Shown one piece after another: positions 35,901-41,904 of a stretch of 64,000 nucleotides of DNA. A model generated the notes under the pieces. The model searched no databases, was not told the DNA's origin, and saw only the letters and a list, made by a program, of their open reading frames with translations. The stretch is from contig NZ_QNQU01000003.1 in NCBI RefSeq assembly GCF_003315595.1, forward strand, positions 1-64,000, written 5' to 3'. Positions within the stretch are counted from its first letter, which is position 1. Each line of letters starts with the position of its first letter. A program made the translations under genes and the position numbers. This DNA comes from Pedobacter miscanthi. Lineage in GTDB: Bacteria > Bacteroidota > Bacteroidia > Sphingobacteriales > Sphingobacteriaceae.

Positions 35901-37164
35901 GCCTACAACACAGTTTTTTGGTATTGATAAAGCAACCGGTGCACCAGGTTTAGGCTTTGTTTTTGGTAGTCAGCGGGATATCCGTGAAATGGCACTTGGC
36001 AATGGCTGGTTAACAACCGATACCCTGCAGAACCAGTTATATGTAAATACACTGCGCGAAGATTTCCAGCTTACCGGACAGTTAGAACCGTTTAAAGATT
36101 TACGGATTACCTTGAAGGCCAATAAAGCACAAACACGGAATTTCTCTACCAATTTTAGGTATGTGGCCACTGTTTCCTCTTTCGAAAATTTAAGCGCCAT
36201 TACCACCGGCGATTACAGTGTTTCGTACATTGCTTTGGGTACTGCATTTAAAGAAAGTAATTCGAGCACTGTTTCTGCGCTGTTTAACCAGTTTATGGCT
36301 AACCGGATTATTATTTCGAGAAGGTTGGGCGCTCAGAATCCGAATTCATCGGGTTTAAACGGGGGCTTTGCCGATGGTTATGGTAAAGAAAGTCAGGATG
36401 TAATTATTTCTGCTTTTATGGCCGCCTATTCAGGTAAGGATGCAGGTAAGGCGAGCATGAATGCTTTTCCTAAAATTCCGCTTCCTAACTGGAATTTAAC
36501 CTACAGCGGTTTAACCCGTATTCCTTTTATTGCCGATAAATTTTCGTCGGTAGATATCAGGCACGGTTACCGTTCGAGCTATAATATTAATGGTTTTAAC
36601 TCCTTGTTACGTTACCAGGAAACCAATGGGGCTGTAAGCAGCAGAGATGTAAACAACAATTTCCTGCCCGAGTATCAGTTTGCACAGGTAACCGTTTCAG
36701 AGTATTTCGCTCCATTAGTTGGGGTAGATACCAGGTTTAAAAACAACCTTACTGCATCTTTCGAATTAAACCGGTCAAGGTTGCTTGGTCTCAGTTTGGC
36801 TAACAGTCAATTGGCGCAGTTATCAGAAAATAATATGGTTTTAGGGCTGGGCTACCGTACCAACAAATTCCGTTTCCCTTTTGGATGGTTTAAAAGCCTG
36901 AAAATGGATAACAATATGGACTTTAAACTTGATGTAGCCATCCGCGATAATAAAACAGTTATTTATCGTGCCGATGTTGCCGAAGCAGAAGTTTCATCAG
37001 GGGCCAAAAATATTACCTTACGGCCAAGTGTTGATTATGTATTGAACCAGAAGTTTAACATTAAATTATTTTACGATTCGAACATTACAAAACCATATAC
37101 CTCGCAAACCTTTAATACTTCGTTCAGTAATTTTGGGTTTAGTTTAAGGTTTACGTTGAATTAA
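29962..37164 (+). CDS. sprA: SprA, type IX secretion system outer-membrane translocon
   Basis: A 2400-aa outer-membrane protein. The TTG start gives a signal peptide (KRISTFLFLISLFLIASQNA). SprA forms the very large beta-barrel through which T9SS cargo crosses the outer membrane in Bacteroidota, and it is needed for gliding in Flavobacterium. Diagnostic parts include the N-terminal RGEAELTFLGRINKNENP repeat region, GHPRALNFAGSKNGVSYLDD followed by FEASRS near residue 860, NWRSISNAEVSDYRSTG, and a C-terminal barrel ending in NFGFSLRFTLN with an aromatic near the end. The length is normal for the family. Gene order ruvA-sprA-gcvH is conserved in the phylum. Confidence 0.96.
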   Translation: MKRISTFLFLISLFLIASQNAFSQVVPSKADTIAPKNNFGLKEKERLGLSPAVNPFYPAPNNLKRVVEYDAKNKRYIVKELIGEKFVLNTQYLTIDEYQRLVNSEIKRGNWRSISNAEVSDYRSTGIIPQIQVNSKAFEKLFGGTTIDIQPRGEAELTFLGRINKNENPLFNERQRVQTNFDFNQRIQMDLVGNIGTKLKIKSNYNTEAQFDFENQIKLDYTGGPDDIIQKIEAGNVSLPLNTSLITGTQALFGIKTQLKFGRLNVTSVYTQQKSQSREIKITNGAQQNTTTVNIDSYEANKHYFLSQYFRNNYNKNLANAPIITSPIQITKIEVWITNKAGNTTDSRDVLGLMDLGENAPFNNNLLTGGTSGLPAGTTATGFPQQSNNLISQLNAYQGGAIRQTNSNAVLSFFQTTPANSSNTDNFAKLIYARKLTEREFTFQPQLGYVSLNNPLNADEVLAVAYRYTYNGVEYQVGEFSTDIPFDAANPKVLYAKLLKNETTKIQLPTWDLMMKNIYSIGGYQISSQNFKLDIYRIDNETGVDNPVMTEGQNTANKQWIALTEFDRLNQQNERRPDGVFDFVAANNAFGSYSTASNANQASMFGVGSNGQTSLITNTNSGYITIDPANGRIIFPVIEPFGKDLAARFLPSEQALINKYTFTALYDSTQTIAKQLFQNQNRYVIKVNYQSDISSEFSLNAINVPEGSVKVFAGTMPLTEGVDFTVDYQGGRVSIINQALLISGQPIRITTENNELFGLQQRSLFGTRLDYRVNNKLNLGGTIMNLTEKPLTQKVNLGEEPISNTIWGADINYSSPSRFLTKLVDKLPFISTKAPSSVTFYGEFAQLIPGHPRALNFAGSKNGVSYLDDFEASRSVIDLKSAIAWQLSGTPQLFPESDRSNDLSYGFNRARIAFYNIDPTFYNSAASTTPANIRGNRNELSNHYVREVIEQEVFPFKETATGQALNITTLDVAYYPTVRGPYNYRTTDFRPDGSLLQPKNSWGGFQRKIETNDFEALNVGFIEFWVLDPFIYKPNSAGGDMYFNLGNISEDILKDGRKSLENGLPATNDPTKYDETAWGRVPKLQPVVQAFDNNPDSRRAQDVGLDGLSDADEKTKFAAAITQIKGQLNATAAAAIDADPSSDNYAYFRGPALDQINAGILKRYEKYNGTEGNSKTSQQSQAELGLENSASTSLPDGEDINRDNNMTQSDEYFQYKVSMRPGDLNVGQNFITDKVTSQVKLANGNTQAVTWYQFRIPIGQYQDRVGGIQDFKSIRFFRMFMTNFADTAVLRFAKLQLIRGEWREYNASNLAAQVIVDPSLPALTPDNSTIEVSTVNIEENGKRSPIPYVTPPGILRERDYSNYRGDTRLNEQSLSVTVKSLRDGYGRAAFKTAYSDFRSYKHLEMFVHAEAVNNQVLNNNDVAAFLRIGTDNQDNYYEYVMPLKVTNPGTSDPDAIWPEANRMDIELTLFQNAKLARNVAKQANGQPWPINVPFTYTDGERTIVVKGQPDMSKVRVYMVGIKNPLRAATDEGIRDDGQDKSALVWFNELRLTEFDEKGGWAATGRLNLKLADFADVNISGSKSTVGFGSIDSKVSERNRADNVLLDVSSSVELGKFLPQKSGVKIPMFVNYSKQVSTPQYNPRTPDIELKNALEQSTKAQKDSILNFAQDYTVRRGINFTNVRKDRVNNSKPVHLWDIENFSASYAYTQYNHRDFINQSSLQNTYRASLQYSYSKEAKTIAPFEKIIKSNMLALLKDFNFSIFPSAINFRIDVDRLYSENTLRNNDPNNTIGLYSSGYGTTFNKNFTMSRVYGIAWNLTRSLQLDFNATNYSIIDEPDGRIEGLKRDTVWENLKRLGRTTDYNHNLNVTYNLPIDKIPGLNWVSVKTRYGTNFNWQTEPLSTLRDPNINLGNTIQNSRTVQINPTLTLTTLYNKFGFIRNAGNDQDGGGAKKFFINLLTSLKNVNASFVQTKGIFLPGYMPTTQFFGIDKATGAPGLGFVFGSQRDIREMALGNGWLTTDTLQNQLYVNTLREDFQLTGQLEPFKDLRITLKANKAQTRNFSTNFRYVATVSSFENLSAITTGDYSVSYIALGTAFKESNSSTVSALFNQFMANRIIISRRLGAQNPNSSGLNGGFADGYGKESQDVIISAFMAAYSGKDAGKASMNAFPKIPLPNWNLTYSGLTRIPFIADKFSSVDIRHGYRSSYNINGFNSLLRYQETNGAVSSRDVNNNFLPEYQFAQVTVSEYFAPLVGVDTRFKNNLTASFELNRSRLLGLSLANSQLAQLSENNMVLGLGYRTNKFRFPFGWFKSLKMDNNMDFKLDVAIRDNKTVIYRADVAEAEVSSGAKNITLRPSVDYVLNQKFNIKLFYDSNITKPYTSQTFNTSFSNFGFSLRFTLN

Positions 37165-37189
37165 CAGGCTGAAGTAAAGTCAACATGGC

Positions 37190-37297
37190 CGTCATTTCGA
37201 GCGGAGTGCAACGCAGTCGAGAACCACGTAGTGCTCAGCGAAGCTAAATCTGTCTGGATAGATCTCTCCACTCCGCGATGCTCCGGTCGAGATGACG
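37190..37297. repeat. large CGTCAT...ATGACG palindromic repeat, copy 2
   Basis: Starts CGTCATTTCGAGCGGAGTGC and ends GGTCGAGATGACG. The middle has an inserted ACGTAGTGCTCAGCGAAGC segment not seen in other copies. It lies in the sprA-gcvH gap, which otherwise holds only the gcvH promoter. Confidence 0.85.
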
Positions 37298-37379
37298 GCG
37301 CTTTTATGTAAAGACATTAAATCAACTGGATTAGCCCTAGGGATGTTTAACGATAAGCTAAAAGTTAATTTCCCAGCCA

Positions 37380-37410
37380 TTGCGATTGGTCAAACTAAAT
37401 TGTATTTTTG
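37380..37410 (+). promoter_or_regulatory. promoter of gcvH
   Basis: TTG (37380-37382), 20 nt, then TATTTTTG (37403-37410) matches the Bacteroidota promoter consensus. It gives gcvH transcription independent of sprA, with a leader of about 95 nt. Confidence 0.6.
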
Positions 37411-37510
37411 GTGCATAAAGCGCAGAAAACCTTTTAACCTTTTGCATTTATATTGCTTATCTGCTGAAAACAATAAAATAAATAACTTATATTCAAATAC
37501 TTACAGAACA

Positions 37511-37891
37511 ATGAATTTTCCATCAGAATTAAAATACACTAAAGACCACGAGTGGGTTAGGGTTGAAGGTAACGAAGCATTTATTGGTGTTACCGATTTC
37601 GCTCAGCGCGAATTAGGCGATATCGTGTACGTTGATATCAACACAGTAGGTAGCGAAGTGGCAAAAGAAGAAGTTTTTGGTACTGTAGAGGCTGTTAAAA
37701 CTGTTTCCGACCTGTATATGCCGGTTACCGGAACAGTATTGGAAGTTAATGCTGAATTAAATGATAATCCTGAATTGGTTAACTCTGATCCTTATGGTGA
37801 CGGATGGATGGTAAAAGTATCTTTGGCCGATTTATCAGAAGTGGATGGTTTATTGTCAGCAGAAGCTTACCAGGAACTGGTAGGAGCTTAG
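37511..37891 (+). CDS. gcvH: glycine cleavage system H protein
   Basis: The lipoyl carrier of the glycine cleavage complex. The ATG at 37511 ([20 protein letters not shown]) gives the standard 126-aa protein. The frame is open upstream to 37292 but reads through a repeat and the promoter. The lipoylated Lys lies in [16 protein letters not shown]. Other gcv genes are not adjacent. In this phylum gcvH commonly sits behind sprA, and the link is positional rather than functional as far as is known. Confidence 0.96.
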   Translation: MNFPSELKYTKDHEWVRVEGNEAFIGVTDFAQRELGDIVYVDINTVGSEVAKEEVFGTVEAVKTVSDLYMPVTGTVLEVNAELNDNPELVNSDPYGDGWMVKVSLADLSEVDGLLSAEAYQELVGA

Positions 37892-37901
37892 TAAATATAT
37901 T

Positions 37902-38327
37902 TTGTACAAAACACTAAAACATCAAAAATGGGCTGTTCTATGGACGGCTGTTGTTTTAGTGTTTTGTAATATGAAAATATCCCATTCTGTTAGCGAGAGC
38001 GGTTTTTTCTTTAAAGGCTTCGATAAGATGACCCATTTGGGTTTTTTCTTTGTGTTATCAGTATTACTTTTCTTTGGAAAAATAAAATACCAACATAATT
38101 ACGCTTTCCGGACGTTAACTATTTTTAAGGTTTTACTGATCAATGCCATCATTGGCGGCGGAATTGAATTGTTACAGTGGAAAGTTTTTACCTACCGCTC
38201 TGCCGAATGGTGGGATTTTGGTTGCGATATGTTAGGTGCATGCATGGCCGTTTTTAGTTACGTGCTCCTCCATAAATTAAATTTTAACGAAACCATTACG
38301 GATTCGTCGCTTACCAAAAACAATTAA
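37902..38327 (+). CDS. VanZ family membrane protein
   Basis: A 141-aa protein with four predicted transmembrane segments and the VanZ-like signature FKGFDKMTHLGFFFVLSVLLFF, here in parts: GFDKMTHLGFFFVLSV, then GGGIELLQW and WWDFGCDMLGACMAV. The start is a TTG 10 nt after the gcvH stop; it keeps the first membrane segment (WAVLWTAVVLVFCNMK). VanZ proteins are linked to glycopeptide resistance in Gram-positives, but the Gram-negative relatives have no known function. It is probably translated from the gcvH mRNA. Confidence 0.83.
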   Translation: MYKTLKHQKWAVLWTAVVLVFCNMKISHSVSESGFFFKGFDKMTHLGFFFVLSVLLFFGKIKYQHNYAFRTLTIFKVLLINAIIGGGIELLQWKVFTYRSAEWWDFGCDMLGACMAVFSYVLLHKLNFNETITDSSLTKNN

Positions 38328-38372
38328 TCTATTCGGAATAGCTTCATTGCAATTGAAAAGAAAATTAAATCA

Positions 38373-38498
38373 ATGAAAAGTAAAATTAACATCATCTGTG
38401 TAGTTGTAGCCATTGCTTTAAGCGGATGCAGTGTTTTTAAAAAAGACTGTCATTGTCCTAAAGTATACTATAAAAGTTATCCATCACAACGCAGATAA
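38373..38498 (+). CDS. 41-aa predicted lipoprotein
   Basis: A short frame not obvious by length: MKSKINIICVVVAIALSGC, then SVFKKDCHCPKVYYKSYPSQ and a final Arg-Arg. The first 18 residues are a signal peptide ending in a lipobox (ALSGC). The mature piece is only 23 residues and has two further cysteines in a CHCP motif. The ATG lies 45 nt after the vanZ stop in the same orientation. Similar tiny CHCPK-type lipoproteins occur in other Bacteroidota, from memory. Function is unknown. Confidence 0.7.
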   Translation: MKSKINIICVVVAIALSGCSVFKKDCHCPKVYYKSYPSQRR

Positions 38499-38555
38499 TC
38501 CCTATTGCGGTATTCTTTCTTATATTTTGATTGCCCCACCATCAGGCTGTATTTA

Positions 38556-38611
38556 AAATGTTACCAAGCAATTAACACACCTTAACAAACCTTTCGGCTT
38601 TTCTATAGTCT
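38556..38611 (+). promoter_or_regulatory. motif block shared by the two outer-membrane-barrel genes, copy 1
   Basis: AAATGTTACC (38556-38565), 19 nt, ACAAACCTTT (38585-38594), 12 nt, AGTCT (38607-38611). The same order occurs before the paralogous gene at 41834-41879. There the first spacer is 9 nt, ten fewer, and the second is again 12 nt. Confidence 0.4.
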
Positions 38612-38648
38612 GATAGCTTAGTTTTATATAATAATATCTAATTTTTTG

Positions 38649-41465
38649 ATGAAAAGAAACGTTCAGAGGGCAATATTTGTGGTGCTCCTATTTTGTGGTT
38701 ATATCGCGCAGGCTCAAAATACTGGCTCGATAAGCGGTAAAGTGATTAACGCTAAAGATAAAAAGCCGGTCGATTTTGCTACTGTTGCAGTAAAAAGCCT
38801 TAAAGATTCGAGTGTTGTGGCTTCTGGTCAGACCAATCCGGATGGAACTTTTAGTTTCAAGGCCATCGCACCCGGTAAATACCGTATTTATTCAGCCTTT
38901 TTAGGCTTAAAAACCGCAACCAAAGATGTTGAGGTGGCAAAAGCTGCCGTAAATGCGGGTGATATTGCAATGAGCGACGATGGAGTTGATTTAAACACGG
39001 TTAATGTTACTGCAACCATTCCGATTGTGGTGAAAAAAGATACGATAGAATTTGATGCCAAATCGATCAAGGTACGCGAAAATGCTGTTGTAGAAGATCT
39101 TTTGAAGAAAGTACCCGGCGTAGAAGTTGCTAAAGATGGTAGCGTAAAAGCACAGGGCGAAACCATTACCAAAGTAAAGGTAGATGGTAAAGAGTTTTTT
39201 GGTAATGATCCGTTACTAGCGACTAAAAACCTTCCAGCCGACATGGTAGATAAAATCCAGGTTATTGACGAACTTTCAGAGCAGGCACAGTTTACCGGTA
39301 TTGATGATGGAACAAGAAATAAAATTCTGAATATTACTACCAAAAACGGAATGAAACATGGCTATTTCGGAAACAGTACCGTTGGTTATGGTTCTAACGA
39401 CCGTTATGATGCCAGCTTAAACGTAAACAAGTTTGATGACGACAGGCAGATCAGTTTTATCGGCCAGTTTAACAACGTAAACAAACAGAACTTTGGCCAG
39501 GGCGGTGGCGTTGGTAATGGTTTTGGTGGAGGCGGCGGCGGTGGTCGTGGTGGTTTTGGCGGTGGGGGCGGCGGTGGCAGCTCGAGCGGTAGCGGTGGTA
39601 TAACCAATACCAATGCTGCAGGTTTAAACTTTGCCGATACCTATAAAGATGGTACCCAGTTTCAGGCCAGTTATTTCTTTAATAAAGCAAGTTCAGAAAG
39701 CATCCAGAATTCTAATATCCAGAATCTTACCGGAGGTACCAATAACATTGCCGAGGCTATAAACAATACTACCGATCGTATTAACCATCGTTTTAACTTT
39801 ATGGTTGATACCAAGATTGATCCATCATTATCTATTAAAATACAGCCAAACCTGGCTTACACCGAAACTGATGGAAATAATTTAAATGATTATACAAGAA
39901 CGCTTACGGATGGTTCAACTATTGGTAATCAGCGCAATACTACAACTGCTGCTACACCTACCATTAGTAATAATTTACTAATCCGTAAGAGCTTTAAACG
40001 CAGGGGGCGCACACTATCATTAAATGTAAATACCAGCATTAACGATAATGACGGTACAAATCTGAACTACAGAAAAGAAACAATTACTGAAGGCCTTGCA
40101 TCAAGAGACACGATTACAAACCAGTTGAATAATACCAACAGTCATTCGATAAGTAATACCACAAGAGCAGTTTATACAGAGCCTTTAAATAAAACTTTAA
40201 GTGTGGAGTTTAACTATCAGAATGGTTATTCGAACAGCGATTCGCAGAGGGATGTATTTAACTATAATCCCTTAACCCTGCAGTATGATTTGGTAGATAA
40301 CACTTTTTCAAATATTTATAACAACCGTACCTTAACCAATGCTGCAGGTGTAAGTTTAACTACAACTGAGAAAAAGTATAACTGGAATATTGGTGTAGCC
40401 GCTCAGCAAACCAACAGGGTAAATACCAATTTAACCACTGGTTTAAAACGTACTCAAAACTTTATCAATATTACCCCATCTGCACAGTTCAGGTATAATT
40501 TTAGTAATCGTAAACGTCTATTTATTAACTACCGCGGTTCTACCACACAACCAAGTATAGATCAAATCCAGCCGATTCCGGATAATACCAACTCTCAAAC
40601 CCGTTATGTAGGTAATCCGGCCTTGAAACCTTCATTTAATAACCAATTGAGGATTAATTTTAATAATTTTAATATCGAAAATGGCAGGTTCTTTTTTGCA
40701 GGCTTAAACCTTACCCAAACATTTAATTCTATCGGAAATAGTATTGTTCCGTTAGCGGGAGGTATTCAGCAGGTAAGTTATATCAATGTTGATGGTGTTT
40801 ACGCTGGTAACGCCAACGCAACCTGGTCTTTACCTTTAATGGCCGAACGTAAATTAACTTTGAACATTTCAGGAAATGGATCTTATAACAGAAACGTGAA
40901 TTTTATTGTTCAACAGGGTGGTACCGTTCCGGTAAAAAATGTGACCAACAGTTATACCATTTCAAACGGTTATAAATTGGTTACCAATGTTGACAAGTTT
41001 GATTTAACCGGGGGAATTACCGGTAGTTATACCAACTCTACATTTTCGGCGCAACAATCATCCAATACACAGTTTTATACCATTAACCCAAGTTTTGATG
41101 TGAGTTATGTATTGCCTGCAAACATCAGGTTAGCCATCGATATCGATTATTTCAGGAACTTTGGTGGTGGCGATTTATATAACCAGGAATATACCATTCT
41201 TAATCCTTACATCAGCCGCCAGTTCTTTAAAAACAGAGGAACATTTAAGTTTTCTGTAAACGATGCCCTTAATCAGAATACCGGCGTAAGCAGAACAGCA
41301 ACTGGTACTTCCATTACCGATTTAAGTTATAATGTATTAAAACGTTATTACATGTTCTCGTTTACTTACTCGTTAACCCGCATTGGCGGAAGAAACATGG
41401 GCGGAGATATGCAGATGCCGGGTCAACGTGGTAACGGCGGTGGCGGTGGCCGCATGAGGATGTAA
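38649..41465 (+). CDS. outer-membrane beta-barrel protein, TonB-receptor-like, paralogue 1
   Basis: A 938-aa protein: signal peptide (MKRNVQRAIFVVLLFCGYIAQA in two parts: MKRNVQRAIFVVLLF, CGYIAQA), then a carboxypeptidase-regulatory-like beta-sandwich (residues ~24-110, GSISGKVINAKDKKPVDFAT). A plug-like region (VEDLLKKVPGVEVAKDGSVK, TKVKVDGKEFFGNDPLLATK) and a C-terminal barrel follow. A loop around residues 282-318 is nearly pure glycine, and the C-terminus is Gly/Arg/Met-rich. No TonB box is obvious. It is 440 nt upstream of, and clearly homologous to, the gene at 41905. The substrate is unknown. The following feoAB genes hint at metal uptake, but only by proximity. Confidence 0.85.
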   Translation: MKRNVQRAIFVVLLFCGYIAQAQNTGSISGKVINAKDKKPVDFATVAVKSLKDSSVVASGQTNPDGTFSFKAIAPGKYRIYSAFLGLKTATKDVEVAKAAVNAGDIAMSDDGVDLNTVNVTATIPIVVKKDTIEFDAKSIKVRENAVVEDLLKKVPGVEVAKDGSVKAQGETITKVKVDGKEFFGNDPLLATKNLPADMVDKIQVIDELSEQAQFTGIDDGTRNKILNITTKNGMKHGYFGNSTVGYGSNDRYDASLNVNKFDDDRQISFIGQFNNVNKQNFGQGGGVGNGFGGGGGGGRGGFGGGGGGGSSSGSGGITNTNAAGLNFADTYKDGTQFQASYFFNKASSESIQNSNIQNLTGGTNNIAEAINNTTDRINHRFNFMVDTKIDPSLSIKIQPNLAYTETDGNNLNDYTRTLTDGSTIGNQRNTTTAATPTISNNLLIRKSFKRRGRTLSLNVNTSINDNDGTNLNYRKETITEGLASRDTITNQLNNTNSHSISNTTRAVYTEPLNKTLSVEFNYQNGYSNSDSQRDVFNYNPLTLQYDLVDNTFSNIYNNRTLTNAAGVSLTTTEKKYNWNIGVAAQQTNRVNTNLTTGLKRTQNFINITPSAQFRYNFSNRKRLFINYRGSTTQPSIDQIQPIPDNTNSQTRYVGNPALKPSFNNQLRINFNNFNIENGRFFFAGLNLTQTFNSIGNSIVPLAGGIQQVSYINVDGVYAGNANATWSLPLMAERKLTLNISGNGSYNRNVNFIVQQGGTVPVKNVTNSYTISNGYKLVTNVDKFDLTGGITGSYTNSTFSAQQSSNTQFYTINPSFDVSYVLPANIRLAIDIDYFRNFGGGDLYNQEYTILNPYISRQFFKNRGTFKFSVNDALNQNTGVSRTATGTSITDLSYNVLKRYYMFSFTYSLTRIGGRNMGGDMQMPGQRGNGGGGGRMRM

Positions 41466-41481
41466 TCTCCGGCACCGTTCC

Positions 41482-41537
41482 ATTACTTCGACCGTAGTGG
41501 AGAAATCTAAAATATGATTTTCTCTAATGGTCGGTGG
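41482..41537. repeat. decayed copy of the CGTCAT-type palindrome
   Basis: TTACTTCGACCGTAGTGGAG and AAATCT on the left face TTTTCTCTAATGGTCGG on the right. It resembles the 61400-61480 variant but has lost the outer ATGACG arm. Confidence 0.5.
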
Positions 41538-41562
41538 CTCACCAACCATAAATTAAACTAAT

Positions 41563-41599
41563 AAAAAAAAGTCCTGGGTTTTTAACCAGGACTTTTTTT
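41563..41599 (+). terminator. terminator of outer-membrane-barrel paralogue 1
   Basis: AAAAAAAGTCCTGG faces CCAGGACTTTTTTT around a short T/A-rich loop. It is a strong intrinsic terminator and also works in reverse. Confidence 0.88.
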
Positions 41600-41700
41600 A
41601 TTTAATCCAAACGGCATTTAATTTTTAAATATGATATTCTTAGCTCTTTAAGAATTGGATTCTCAATTCGATGCGTTACCATAAACTTTATAAAAAGCAT

Positions 41701-41786
41701 CGTCATCTCGACTGGAGCAACGCGGAATGGAGAGACCTAACTCGAGATAGATCTCTCGGTTGCGTTACACTTCGCTCGAGATGACG
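41701..41786. repeat. large CGTCAT...ATGACG palindromic repeat, copy 3
   Basis: Starts CGTCATCTCGAC and ends CTCGAGATGACG. Compared with copies 1 and 4 the two halves are exchanged in orientation (GGAATGGAGAGAC on the left). With the decayed copy, the terminator and the shared promoter motif it accounts for the gene-free stretch 41466-41904. Confidence 0.85.
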
Positions 41787-41833
41787 TATCGGGGGATAGC
41801 TTAATTTAGCACTTCTGTATTTGTATGTATTCC

Positions 41834-41879
41834 AAATGTTACCTTCTCAAAAATAAACCTTTAACTCGGTTGGCAGTCT
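41834..41879 (+). promoter_or_regulatory. motif block shared by the two outer-membrane-barrel genes, copy 2
   Basis: AAATGTTACC (41834-41843), 9 nt, ATAAACCTTT (41853-41862), 12 nt, AGTCT (41875-41879), ending 25 nt before the ATG. See 38556-38611 for the partner. Confidence 0.4.
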
Positions 41880-41904
41880 TTATCTCAACAATCAAACTAA
41901 CCGA

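Noticed and set aside
29962..37164. Antisense open frames within sprA and other large genes (for example 34572-34850 and 35970-36206 on the minus strand)
   Set aside because: They have no start-region signals or recognisable domains and follow the codon pattern of the genes they oppose.
39404..39613. Proline-rich minus-strand frame opposite the Gly-rich segment of the first barrel gene
   Set aside because: It is the mirror of GGN codons (polyproline from the reverse strand) and has no independent support.
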